This document shows, piece by piece, positions 30,211-42,326 of a stretch of 64,000 nt of DNA (its first letter is position 1; every line of letters starts with the position of its first letter). Location of the stretch: contig JASANC010000589.1 of assembly GCA_030248135.1 (NCBI GenBank), forward strand, positions 23,451 to 87,450. The letters run 5' to 3'. Under the pieces are notes generated by a model. That model ran no database searches. It had not been told where the DNA came from and worked only from the letters and a program-made list of their open reading frames with translations. This DNA is from Theristus sp. LFF4_11. Taxonomy: Eukaryota; Nematoda; Chromadorea; Monhysterida; Xyalidae. Both the position numbers and the translations under genes were made by a program.

Positions 30211-31430
30211 ATGCGTGAGTTGCACTTTGAAGCAGCAAATGATGGGCAAGCGTACAGGCTGGACCGTCGCCCGCTGAAGATGCGTCAGCCGCGTTGGCGT
30301 TTGTCAGAGCGACGAGTGATGCGAGCCAAACGAGCATTCTTGGACACGCAACGGATTCGTTTCCGCGATCGCGAAATTCCAATGGAGGAATTGGTCGTCT
30401 ACGCTGCTCATCAGGCCTACAACACTGGCTACCATGTGCTGAAAACAAACGGTCGGTATCTAATGAGTTCTGAGTTCTCATTTTGATAATCGAACAAAAA
30501 ACTTTCAGTGCATCTTTTGATAATTATGATAATCGAATAAATATAGCACTGTGCAGGCGAAGTGCAGCGACCACTGGCGCAGATGATGCAGTATCAGTAC
30601 GGTGGAGAGCGTCAGTTGATGTTGCCAGTCACCTACAACCAAGAGCAGCCGTGGCAGCCACTGTTCATGGCGCAGTTGGTTGCGCGATACGCCGAGCTTA
30701 CGGACGGAGAAATGGCCGAAGAAGGTCAGTCAGTCCACCGACCTGCCTGCTTACATTGCTTACTTGCAAACAAAAACAAATAGACAAAGTGATAAATGTT
30801 TGCAGATGCGGCGCAAGCTGAGGAACGCAACGAGATTCCTGTTGACGAAGCAATGGAAACAATTGAGGTGCCAATGGAGGTGGAGGTGGCAAACCAGGAT
30901 GAGCGGCGTGTCAACGAAAGCAACAACAGCACACTGGAACCGCTGGCAGCACGAGTTCAGCGCTTGGTTGAAAGTGGGTGGCGAGATTTTAGGCTTTCCC
31001 GATTTTCAAAACTTAGACAATAGAAATACTTAGACAACAGAATTTTTCTAGCAGAAACAAAAAAAGTTGAACTCTTACAGCAGAAAACAACCAAGTCGAG
31101 GGACAGCGGCAGACCAATGAAGTAATGGAGGTGGCAAACCAGGATGAGCTGCGTGTCAACGAAAGCAACAACAGCACACTGGAACCGCTAGCAGCACGAG
31201 TTCAGCGACTGGTTGAAGGTGGGTGGCGAGATTGTAGGCCTTTCCGATTTTCAAAACATAAAAAAACAGAAAATTTCCGGCAGAAACAAAAAAGTTGAAC
31301 TATTGCAGCAGAAAACGAAGAAGTCGAAGCGTTTGTTGTCGAGTACGTTGTTGAGGGTGCCGGTGATCAAATACCCACCTACCACATCGCAGCGGCGGCG
31401 CCTGGCAAACGTCTGTACCGCTCTCTGTAA
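30211..31430 (+). CDS. Unrecognised five-exon gene with an internally duplicated exon
   Basis: Exons 30211-30451, 30557-30724, 30806-30973, 31084-31218 and 31312-31430 join in consistent phase to give 276 residues. The N-terminal third is basic (LSERRVMRAKRAFLDTQRIR), the middle is Gln/Met-rich (PLAQMMQYQYGGERQLMLP), and the C-terminal part is acidic, ending in PGKRLYRSL. Exons 3 and 4 share the block VANQDE-R/L-RVNESNNST followed by LEPLAARVQRLVE. They are followed by near-identical intron starts, so exon 4 is a recent tandem copy, offset by about 243 bases. An acceptor-like TTTCAG lies 18 bases before the ATG. No domain or family was recognised and no function is proposed. Confidence 0.75.
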
Positions 31431-32566
31431 TGCATCTGTATCTGCTAATGCAAAATTCCTAAAACATTTGTATAAATTATTACAATTATTTATTGTTGGT
31501 GATACAGGTTATTAATTTATTACTGTTCAAATTTATATTAATTTGAGTTCATTTTCAAAAATCGGTGACTTTGTTTTGCTTTTCTGATGATTCACTTGCA
31601 GTTCGCGTGGCCACACACCTTTGCGTATTCATATTTGGTTCACAAATTTAAAAAAATCGGTGAATTTGATTGTTGTTTGGTTTTTTTCTATTGTGCTCTG
31701 ATTTGATTTGATTGATGATTTGAATTTACACTTTCAAAAAGCGGTGACTATTTATTTCTCGATTTGTTGATTCACTCAGACTTGACAGCTTTTCCGTTTC
31801 GAAATAAATGCGTGCTTATACTCTTTGAAAAATGCGTGCTTCTACAAAGAAATAGAAATGCTATCGCAAAAAAACTATCGCAGGCGCATATATTACGAGT
31901 CATGCAGCGCATTTCAGAGAAAAAAGCGCGTGATCCACACAAAAACCGTGTGAGATCAATCTACGGGCGGGACAGGGCCGAAATTTTAGCGTTGATCGCC
32001 ACATAATGCGTGTTTGATCAACTGGACGAACAATAAATTTTCTATCACTTCACCACAGCAGTCTGGAATAAAAAATACATCCCTGCTGTCATCCCAGACG
32101 GGCCTCAGAAAAAACCGCAAAAAACAGTCGTGCGGGCCCGTCTGAGGGATACTGCTCTTGGGGAACCTAAAATAAAACAATCAAAGAGCGGCCGTTCCCC
32201 AAGCGCAGCCTATCCGGGCCACAACTTCCGGATCTTCAGATGGTTGGGTGCCAGTTCCTCCCATCTGGCAAGCTTGTACTCACTATGCAGCCACCCATCT
32301 GCACGCGCGCGCGCTAATTGCTGTCAAGTGCGAACCAGTGCCAAGAACAACGCAACGATGCTGCACCGCCCACGGTCACAGTCAACTGAAGCCAAGTCAA
32401 CCACCGATTTACACCGATAACCGACCTGCAAGCAAAAAAAACACGTTTTATTTTTTTAGAGTTCGACTTTAATTTCTTTTTTAAAAATTGAACTGCACAT
32501 GGTGAACGGAAACTAAACCTCCAACCACTACCACGCACAGAGACCCAATCAATCAGCCAACCTTGG
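31431..32566. other. Spacer between the unrecognised gene and the eIF3a-like gene
   Basis: This is a convergent spacer. It is AT-rich and holds a short hairpin near 32090-32145 ('cagacgggcct' and 'gggcccgtctg'). No coding sequence could be supported. A minus-strand poly(A) signal of ATTAAA type lies near 32470. Confidence 0.45.
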
Positions 32567-34105
32567 TTAGGTCAACGCCAAACGGCTCGCCAAAGCCCTG
32601 AGTCTGTCCACGTACTGGCGCCAGTCTGCCCGCTCTGACTCGCTCAACGTGCGCAACTCCACCTCAACGACTGTGAAGTGGACGCTGTAAACGATCGAAA
32701 ACTCGAGGAATTCCCGGACACAAAAAATTTTTTTGAATGCTTTTGAATGCCTCCTGAACAACGCTGCGAACATTTTCGTAAAACCATGAAATAAAAAAAT
32801 GCTGGCATACGAACAAATACATCGATATCTGTGTGATTTGCTTTTGTTATATACAATTTTATGTCGTTTCGCAAAAATATGCACCTGCCACATCTCCATG
32901 TTTATGGCGACCTCCAATTGATTGAGTCGCGTTTCTTGCATCGACGCCAGCGTTTCCGGATTGGTCAATTTGACACTAAAAGAAAACACAAATCAATCGT
33001 TTCGCACAAAGTTGCAACACTAAAGTCACACCAAACCAACACAAAATTACACAACTAAAACTGAACAACCTGAACTGATGGTGTTGCGACTTTTGCACCT
33101 GGCTGAGATGCAACCGAAGAATCTCGCATAACTTGCGGAATTCGGTGCGACGCTGGTACTTGTGGCAGAACGCAAACGCACGCCGCGCGATCGTGTGATA
33201 CAGCTCTTCAACCTGAAATGTGACTCCAACATTGGCAAAACTAAACACAATTGACTGAACTTCCCTCACATTGCTCTCGTCAACATTGTTTTCTTGTGGT
33301 TGGTCGGTTATTTTGCATTCGTCGCGCGCTTTCCAAGTTTTCTTAAAATGACTTTCTCGTTCAAAAAACATCATGAATGAACGAATATGAATGAACCTAC
33401 AGCCAAATTATTACGCAGCAGTTCAAGACAGTTGCGATACGAGTCCCAAAGGAAGCGCAGCCACGGACAGAGCACGGCACGGTCGGCACGGTCCTGCGTG
33501 TCTGCAGACGAAACCACCGACAGAAGCAACCTGAAATGCACAAGCCAAGCACCGTTGACATTGGCGGTGCAGAATGCAAATAAAACGTGCAACACTGTTG
33601 TTGAAGTTTGTTTGCTTAAACCTGTCACGTTTTCGCAGAATACAGGGCATGCGGAAGTTCAGTACCGGGTTTGGTTGAAATCAAACACCCCATTTGTGGC
33701 TAGATGAACCCCATCCTGCAATCAGCTTCGATCTCGATCTCTCTACCGCGAGCTTTATTTGTTTTGCAAAAAGCGACAAGTTTCAACAAGCAAACTGTTC
33801 TTACTGTTCGGGCGTTTCAGCCTGGTCGAGGTCGTCGATGTTGTCAACGAGTTCGTGCGACTCCTTCTGCGCCTGAGCCACTCGATCCTCGGCGAACTGC
33901 AGATAACTCAAGATGGCTGATTTCAACGAGTTCACATATAGCATTGCTGACTCAGTTGTGTGTAAAAAATCGAACTGTGACGTTGTTTCGTGACTTCATT
34001 CACCGGTGTCGCACCTGAATGTCGTCGTCCAAATCGCTGGAACTGAGTCCGCGCGAACAAACCGCGCTCAGCTGGTCGCCGTGCGTTGATGATGTGAGCT
34101 GTTTC
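32567..34105 (-). CDS. eIF3 subunit a-like gene, truncated form
   Basis: Minus-strand exons in order: 34015-34105, 33805-33946 (or 33950), 33401-33530, 33076-33212, 32885-32975, and a last exon from 32753 down. Blocks that match the N-terminal region of eIF3a are [100 protein letters not shown] and [17 protein letters not shown]. Phases agree from 33946 to 32885. The last exon begins EAFKSIQ, as expected, and then leaves the family. Its frame stops at 32664-32666, while another frame stays open to TAA at 32567-32569. The start of human eIF3a (about 80 residues) and the large remainder after the early PCI region are absent. The full-length protein is the scaffold of the 43S initiation complex. 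This copy looks like a truncated paralogue or a decaying gene. Confidence 0.75.
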
Positions 34106-34479
34106 CTGGAGAAAAAGAAACGAGAAAAAAATGACAGACGTGAAATATGAAATTGTCCGATCGGTTCAAGTTCAACTGCCAAACAAGTCGGTTTCCAACT
34201 TCAACTTCAACTTTTAGAGGATTCAGATTCCAACTTCAACACAATTTGAAAAATGCCATGCCGTTTTTAGAGGATTCAGTTCAAACAAATAAACATACAA
34301 TAGCGCGTCACAGCATGCGAGCAATTCCGGCGGCGCGGCAACGTCTTTTGGCTTCTGCGATCGGTGTGAGACATGCCGCTGCAACTGACTTTCTTTTTCA
34401 ATATTCATTCATTTGGTAAACATAAATGAAGCAAACTCCGTCGCGCGCATTCTGGTTTTTAACCAATCAACGTGCAGAA

Positions 34480-34765
34480 GTGCTCTGTGTGCGACATGCC
34501 CGCTGCAATTAAAGCATCTTGCTGGCGCTGTGTGTTGATGGTGGAAGAAAGAGAGGAAAGGAGTGACTCTTGGTCTTCCCCACACAGACCACAATTAGCG
34601 CTATATTTCACTGCTGGCAGCCTTTGTGTGCGACATGGGCGCTGCAATAAAAACGTCCTGCTAGTGTTGTGTGTTGGTGGTGGATGAAAGAGAGGAGAGG
34701 AGTGACTCTTGTCTTCCTCACAGATCACAATTAGCGCCAAACCTCGCTGCTGGCAGCCTTTAAAC
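34480..34765. repeat. Tandem duplication of about 130 bp
   Basis: 'gaaagagaggaaaggagtgactcttg' style sequence followed by 'ccacaattagcgc' and 'gctggcagcctt' occurs twice (about 34535-34625 and 34685-34760) with minor changes. No coding role is apparent. Confidence 0.7.
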
Positions 34766-34779
34766 GTCGAATACAGCTT

Positions 34780-34915
34780 TTTAAAAAACCATGGTTTTTT
34801 TTTACACCATGGTTTATTTAGCTTTTTGGTTTCCAGGATTTTGGTGGTTAAAATATACATATGGTTTTGTTATCTCATGGTGTTTTTATACACAATGGTT
34901 TTTTTAATATTCACC
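34780..34915. repeat. CCATGG-rich palindromic repeat, second copy
   Basis: 'aaaccatggttttttttt', 'acaccatggttt' and 'catggtgtttttatac' resemble the reverse complement of the repeat at 27400-27560. The spacer from here to 36031 holds no gene that I can support. Confidence 0.55.
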
Positions 34916-36031
34916 GCTGAACTTATGCGTTTTGAGCGCACTTCTTTTGTACCGGTTATGAAGACCTTGATAACTCGCCCTGATCTGGTTTTTTGCTGTT
35001 TTTTTTGTTTTTCATTTTTACCCTTGTATATTTTATTCGTTTTGTTTTTGTTGGTTGGCAGTCAATGAATTTCAGGTGGTATAATTTCAAACGTTTCAGC
35101 AACGTTTGAGAGTGAGACTGAATGCTTATCTGATTCTCTTGAGATGCTAGGTAATATTTATGATTCCGTTTTCAGGCGCTTACGATATGTGCCCGTTTTG
35201 TGTCCGTTTTGGTAGATTGACACGTTTTTCCTTTCAGTTTCCGTGAAAGTTCAATTAACACATATTGTGCTATTTTCTGTTTTTTAACGAAACTGCTATT
35301 AAAACCATCGTTTATAACCCGGGGTATATGATGCACGTGCAAGATGATGTCATATTTCCATTTCATATAATGTGATCACACCTTGGATTGACTTTTCTGT
35401 TGTTGTTCATGTGTGTTGTTACTCAACGTTTGTTTGAAATAAATGAAGTTGGGATTCGTTACCAACGGTCGGTCGTGGACGTAATGAGTTCTGTTGCCCT
35501 CAATCAAGTATCAGTCAAACTTTCAATTTTGTTCCTAGTCCAAAAGTGTTCAGATCTGATCAAACGCACTTTTTTGGAAGGTGCTCTTTTTATGTTAGGT
35601 CTAAAAAATGGAAGTTGCACAGTATTGTCGGGTCTCAGTCGCGGCCAGGTTTTGAGTGCCCGCGCATCAAAAATTTTTGCTTTTTGAGCGAGTAAATAAA
35701 TCAAACTCGTATCATTTGCCTCCTTTCGTTGTGACCGTTGACGGCGTTTCGAATTGTAAAAGAAAGCATGCTGGATCGTTCGCACCTTTTATTCGCAGAC
35801 TAATTGTGCTCGTTTGAATGCAAGCTCCGCTTCAACGGTTGGCCCGTCTAAACGAAGCATGTGTCACATAAATTAGCGCGTTGTGAATCGGTAAATTCAA
35901 TGAAATGCTTTTATGTCCATTTCCGGTTACACGAACAGTCAACAACACAAAGCCTTGTCGTTGTTCTGAGCATTTTGCGATTCTCTCAGTGCGCAGTGCA
36001 TGACACTTGTGCATGTCCGTGAGCTTTTCAT

Positions 36032-39000
36032 ATGACCAACTTCAACAGACTGAGCAGCGTGCAACCAGTGATGGCAGTCAACATCATTCGTCGGTTGACA
36101 CGACGCCCCGGTGGCTTGCGAAGTGGTGACACGAAGGAGACAGTGGTCACGCTGAACGCTGATGGAACGTTGCTCAGCTCTGGTTCTGGTTGGTGTTTCC
36201 GTTGTTGTCATTCCTCTGTTCCGCCAAATTGCCAAACGTTTGAATTGTCACAGAAAAAACGGCAGTCAGGGTTGCACTAACTTTCTTACTCCGCCCCATA
36301 GCTTTTGGAATGAGAAAATTGTGGTGTTTGGGGTGGGGGTGAAAAGCAATCGGTTGTGGTGGAGTGGTGTCGGGTGGTTTAGCAACCGCGCTGGCATGTT
36401 CACAATGTCGCAATGGTTTGCTGAACCACGCAGGCCGCTGGATGCACTGGAAAGTGATCACACCTGAGCAACGCCAGAAGACCAACATTCTCGCAAAACA
36501 CGTCTGCACGAAGAGCGGCCTCATTGGACCGCAGTACTTGACAAAGTCGCACATTTTACGACGGTGAGCTGACGGGGTTGAGCAATGGCATGTTTGGGGA
36601 GACCTTGGCAGGGAACTGGGCTGGTTGGTTCGGTGACACCAATACGTACGTGATGCGGCCAATCAGCGTGCGTCTTAGTTTCTTTCATCATTTTGAATTT
36701 TTTTTGCCGTCGCCCTGACTAATTTGTGGTGTTAGCTGATTGGCATCATGCAGCGCATGCGTTCTGTTCACACGCATTGACTCCGCCTCCCCAGCATTGC
36801 AATAACCGAATGCATGTATCAGGTGTGCGTACACTAACCAATCAGCAAATATGTACATTAGCCATTGCCAATGCGATGGGAAAATGAAGTTGCTTTTTTC
36901 ACTGTTTGCATGCAGCATGGTCTGGTTGACGCTGATGGTTGTGTTCGTCGCAATCACAGTGATACAAATCAACCAACAAATCCAGCACTGGTTGGACAAA
37001 CCGATTTCAACTTCGTGGGACATTAGCTATCCGGAATCGACGTCGTTTCCTTCGATTGCGCTCTGCAACACGAACGACGTCCGGTAAGACTCAGATACGT
37101 TGCTGTTAGCTGATTGATTAGGTGCCTTTACTTTTAGCGAATGGGCAGCGCAACAGTTACCAACGCCAAAAGCGCGTAGCTGTCGCGTTACATTTGCAAT
37201 CCTTCTTTTGCTTTCCGTCTGCTCGTGTCAGCCACTAAGTTGATGTTTAAAGCTAAATTTCACGCCCATTCATTTGTTTTATTAAAAATTTCATTCAAAA
37301 TGAACCATCCAAGTTGACACAGCAGAGCTCACATTATAAGAAACTCCATTTGGATCTCTTACATTGAATCTAAATTATCAGCGCGTCCTATTATTATGAG
37401 AACGACTACAAGTTCCAAAAGGAATATGACGAGTCGAAGCTGGAAGAGATGATGAGTCGCGATGAGTACACGTACAGACGGCTGGGACAGAACATGACCT
37501 ACAGGCAGTATAGGGACGAAAGCGCTCATAAACTCGAGGACATGGTGATCAAGTTGGTTCGCTTGCGAAAGTTGTTTCAGGCTCAGTAATTTCATGCTCT
37601 TGTAACCAACCGAGTTTTTTTCACACATGTTTCACACGTGTGCGAGAAAAAACAGCGGTTTTCAATGGGACGACTCAACCAACGGACTGCGTCACAACTC
37701 GCTTGAGTATTTGGACTTTGCCAACTGATATATATTGTATCCCTTGGTTTGCATGTGTACCCTTCCGAACCAGCCGTGCAGCTTGGACAATTTCCACCGT
37801 CTCCGAACGGACGTTGGTGTGTGCTACGTGATCAACCATGATCTAGATCGTTTGGTGCAAGTCAATAGTTCAGGTAAAATGTTCATGGATTTAGAATCAC
37901 GAATCAGTAGATACACTCGTTTTCCAATGTGAGCGAATCGATAAAAGCGTTTATGTTTTGCAGGTCCACTGCAAGGAATGACGTTCGTGTTGAACGTGGA
38001 ACATTACCAACAGATGAGCGGTGGCGAGTGTGACGACGACGGTGTGGACGGCACGGGCATTCATGTGAGTGGTGTTGCTGAAACACACAGGCTGTGCACT
38101 GAAACAAACAACTGAACACTTCTGTTTATCACTGCATGGAACAAGCATAGGTCTGTTACATTGTTTCGCCAGACGAAGCTGCGGCCAGCGGTTATTATTA
38201 ACACTGAACTAATATGTTCAGCGTTTTCTTCCGTTGCGTGTACATTGTAGCTACATAAATACCGTATTACCTCTATTAACCCCCCGAAAATTAAACCCCC
38301 CCCCCAAAAATAAACCCCCACCCCCTCGACAAGTTTCCAAATAATCCCCCCCCCAAAAATAATAATAATCCCCCATGGGGGATTATTGGAAACCTGTTTG
38401 AAACACATACCCAGCGAATTCAGTGGCTGGTTGCAGTGAAAATGATGAAATTGTGCTACCAAAGGCCCCAAATGGATGAGTTAATGGTAATTTCATTACA
38501 AAAGGCTGTTGTAAAAGGAAATTTCTATGTAGAGTAGAAGTTTCTGCGACTTCCTTACTGCCATGGAAGGTATTTTTGCTATTTTGCCCACCCCTAAAAA
38601 TGGTTTCCAAATAACCCCCCCCCCAAAATAACCCCCCCCCCCAAATAAACCTCCACCCCCAGAAGTCGCTGAAGAAATAAACCTCCATGGGGGTTTATTA
38701 GAGGTAATATGGTAATAAATTGCGGTCTGTGTTCGTGAACTTATAAGTAAAAAATCTTGAACGTTCGTAAAACATCTCAGAGATTGACTTGTTTTACTGT
38801 GCAGCTGCACATTTTCGAGCCGGGCGCCACCTGGCTGGTCACCTCCGAAAGCATGTTCATCCCACCCGACACGCGCAATTCAATCGTGCTGCAAAAAGCG
38901 CGCAACAACATTCTACCAACCGGCAATCAACCGTGCATGGAGACACGACGATCGATCTATTTCGACTCGGTCACACAAGGCGCCTGCGTCATGGATTTGT

Positions 39001-42000
39001 TGGTGACAGAAGTGAAACGCAGATGCGGATGCCTGCTGTATTTTACGCCTGACAATACCAATGGTTCGTATGAGTTTTTGCTTCAAAAATCCTGTCGAAT
39101 TTTACTTGAAGTGACGAGACCTTTTTGTAGGCCATCAGTTCCATTAAAATTTTATGTTTCATTGTAATAACTTGAAGAAAAGTGTATTTATTTGAATATC
39201 TGAAACGTATTTTTTGGTACTTTCAACCGTTTCCCACGTGATGGGTGACGAGTTTGTCGTTTCGCACGCAAGCGTTCCCATTGCCGATCGCAGACAGCAC
39301 GCCGCAGTGCACCGTACGCGAGCACGACCGCTGTGCGAAACGACACATGGACTTGAAGTCGGCGATGGCCAAGTGCATAATGCCGTGCCGATACGAGCAC
39401 TACAATCCGATGATGCTCAGTGGGCCGCTGCCTCCCGATCTGATCAAACATCAGCCGCCGGCAGCGCCCGACCGTCGGTCAAGCCGATTGAAGCGACTCT
39501 CGCTGTCTGTGGATCGAAATGACGACAAGCATGATCAGAAAAGTATACGCTGGATACATTTCCACATTTTAACACATGAGCTGCACCGTCGATGGTTTGG
39601 TGTGTTTCACAAGAGAAACATCAGAAAATTTACCAGATAAACTGTCTGATAATAGGCGGTCATGAAAAACCATCATAATGTTTGTTTTTCTGAGTTTTTT
39701 TTGTCTTACCACCCAGTTGCAGAACAAACCACCGAGACGACGACGACGACGCAGTCGGATGATTCGACATGCGTCGGCAATCGTCGCACGGTGCTGCAGT
39801 ACGGCACGGAGGCCTACAACCGATTCGCGATCAACCGACGCGCCGGCAGTGACGCGCGCTCGCGAGTGATCGAGCAGATCGCGGCGCCGATCCGCGTGCG
39901 CACGAAGAAACTCAGAGCGACGCATGAAACGTTCGTTGCACACACGCATACAGTCCACCTGATAATATGCACCACTAGCTGGTTGGTTCGTGGCGCGCAC
40001 GGACACGGTTCGTTCTGGAGGTGCTCGTGTACTTCGCTCGGCGCGATACAACCTTTTCCGCGGTGGCCGCAATGAACAACAACATCACTTCACTGTGGCA
40101 TTCAAAATTATTGTTACCTTATAGCAACAGTCAACAGAGATGCAACATTATTGCGTTCGTTTCACGCGGGTGTGCTTTTTGCAGGCTGAAGGCACTTCAT
40201 TGGCTGCCGTTCGCAGACAATTACATCGATAGAACCAGTCGCTTAGTTGAATGGGCGCCCTGTTTTGCCAACGTAATGCGTTTCGAGCATCTTATTCATA
40301 AAAACGATGCTGAATTGAAGCTGAATTTGCCAAAGACAATTCCATTGGCTAGTTATTTGTGTTTTTAATTCAAAAACAGTTTTCGCAATGATTTTTAAAA
40401 TTGATGAAATGGTGACGATCTTTGTCGAAACCTTTTCCCACTATTAACATTTACGGTTTTTATGCATGATTTCTTTAAAAGAAAAACCGTTACATTTCAT
40501 AGATGTTGAACGACACTTATGACAGCATCAAAAAATTGCACAGTGATGCTGGCACTGTGGTTCAAATCATGCGTGAACTCTGGATGGCGTTCCAAAGGCC
40601 GGACAACCCAAAAACTCCTTTGCAACAGAATGATCAGGCACTTGTGTGAGTCATGCGCAGCTTGATTTACTGTTTACAATATGTATATGTTGCGTCCCGT
40701 TGCAGATTGACGGTTCACCATGTGAGATTCAATGTATGTGAGACCGTATGATCGTGTTACATTGCAACATTTCAGACACCTATTATATCAGCAAACCATG
40801 GACTTCATGGACGAATACGAGAGTGGCTTAATGAAACGCGCCGATTGGGCGGGCAAAATGACGACAAGCGATATGATGAACTATTGGGAAACGCAGCTAT
40901 GCGTAAGAAATGACGCATTTTAAAAAAATAATGGTGGTCACTCACTCGAGCTGGATCAGACTGGCACTCGAGCAGAGTGAGAACGCCCCATAACCAGTTT
41001 TCAAATGTTTTGTTTCTGTTTTTTGCAGGATTTTTTCCGGCAAGCATACCTCGAACTGCAACACTTTGAGCATCTGTTTTTGAAAGCGAATGACACGGAC
41101 AGCCTGCTGAAGAACGCCTCCGTGCTGCTTGCCGACCACCGTTACCAGCACCTCGGCGCGCTGCTCTATTTCAACGACACTTCCACGGAAGCGATCGAGC
41201 GAATTCGCGCGTACCTCTCGGAGACGAGCGAATGCCGCTGTGTGACGCTGCCGAAGGCGCTGCAGAACATGACGAGAACGATTGACGCGCTGCACAACGA
41301 ACTGACTGAGGCAGCCACCGGCCTCAATAGGCTGCACGAACGCTTCCTGAACGACTTCAACGATGTGCGAAAGATTGAAAGGCACGTAAATAGGTACATG
41401 TGAACTAAAGCGGCATTCATGAAGCAGTATTCAGTGACGTAGCTGTGTTAATACGCGTCACTAAATAGTATAGTGCTTCATCAATGCCGCTTAAATCGTC
41501 TTGTGCGTGTGCTTCTGTGCTATTTGGTTTTCACTGGAAGCGCCACGTCAATTGAACTGATTTCATTATTATAAATTTGAATTCACCATGCAGTCAGCAT
41601 TCGCTAATTTTACCGTCTTTTGCTTTGCATACAAACGGAGCCAGAAGCATTTATTCTTAACGTTTTGGTGACGTGCATGTACGAGTGTTTTGAGATGTTG
41701 TTGTACGTTTTCCAGCTTGAACTTACTGACCCTGAACATCTACTACAAAGACATGAGCATCGAGTCGATGACGCAAGCACCGACGTACACTGGCTGGTCG
41801 CTCATGTGTAAGCATTCGGATTGGGCAATCGGAGATTTTTATTGTTTAGAAATGTTCCCCAAAGCCAAATTAGCGCGACCAGTGCAAACAAACAATAATC
41901 GTTCTCGTTGCTGCGCGCGCAGGCGACATCGGCGGCTCCATGGGTTTGTTCATGGGCTGCAGTGTGATCGCGCTCGTTGAGCTCGTCTGGCTGTGTCTCG

Positions 42001-42326
42001 TCGAGCCGTTCATACCCGAGACGCAAGCGAGCGTGCCCGAAACGACAGTGGTGATCGATCCGAACATCGGACGCTCTTCGGACGACCATCGTCGACGTCG
42101 CCCGGTTGCGAATGACGATCGCAAATATCGGCCGAATCGGCCGAAGGTCAGCGAAAGTGCCGCATCGTCAGTGGACGAACAGCCGCAGTCGATATCGCGG
42201 TCGTCACAGTCACGACCGACGTTGCGCGTTGAGGACTGCACGGACACTGCTGCGGTCGGCGCAAGGCACTTGGCCCAGGGGGACACGATGATGAAATACG
42301 TCGATGTGACACCGGAGGAGGACTAG
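36032..42326 (+). CDS. DEG/ENaC (degenerin-type) sodium channel subunit
   Basis: Fifteen exons: 36032-36182, 36383-36563 (or from 36434), 36916-37083, 37382-37585, 37656-37873, 37964-38064, 38805-39063, 39294-39542, 39717-39930, 40185-40272, 40503-40645, 40776-40902, 41029-41393, 41716-41807, 41923-42326. All phases agree; 987 codons. TM1 is MVWLTLMVVFVAITVI (about 112-127), followed by the family's PESTSFPSIALCNTNDVR block. CTLPNQPCSLDNF has the C-x6-C-x3-[DN]F spacing of ASIC/ENaC. Cys-rich exons (RRCGCLLYFTP, CIMPCRYEHY) follow. The last exon has CDIGGSMGLFMGCS, the pre-TM2 and G-x-S filter region, then VIALVELVWLCLVEP. Two oddities: an in-frame TGA at 37726-37728, and an insert of about 310 residues between the Cys-rich region and TM2. 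The usual N-terminal His-Gly pair reads Ser-Gly here. Such channels act as trimeric plasma-membrane Na+ channels; ligand or mechanical gating cannot be told. Confidence 0.92.
38262..38712. mobile_element. Palindromic TA-flanked MITE in a DEG/ENaC intron
   Basis: Ends 'ccgtattacctctattaa' and the complement of 'ttagaggtaatatgg' are inverted repeats flanked by TA on both sides. Inside are runs of C followed by AAAA and two copies of a 'ccatggggg' palindrome. It lies in the intron at 38065-38804. TA flanks fit a Tc1/mariner-type non-autonomous element. Confidence 0.75.
41411..41492. repeat. Short hairpin repeat in a DEG/ENaC intron
   Basis: 'aagcggcattcatgaagca' and 'tgcttcatcaatgccgctt' are inverted arms around a short loop containing 'agtgacg' and 'cgtcact'. 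Related pieces occur in the Mi-2 intron near 17715-17990. Confidence 0.65.

Noticed and set aside
36158..36662. Minus-strand 162-codon frame over the DEG/ENaC 5' exons
   Set aside because: The plus-strand exon at 36383-36563 continues in phase into TM1. The minus frame has no similarity and no splice sites.
37706..37782. A 75-base intron that would remove the TGA in the DEG/ENaC gene
   Set aside because: The phase-compatible acceptor would also delete CTLPNQPC, whose cysteine spacing is conserved in the family. Other acceptors give the wrong phase.
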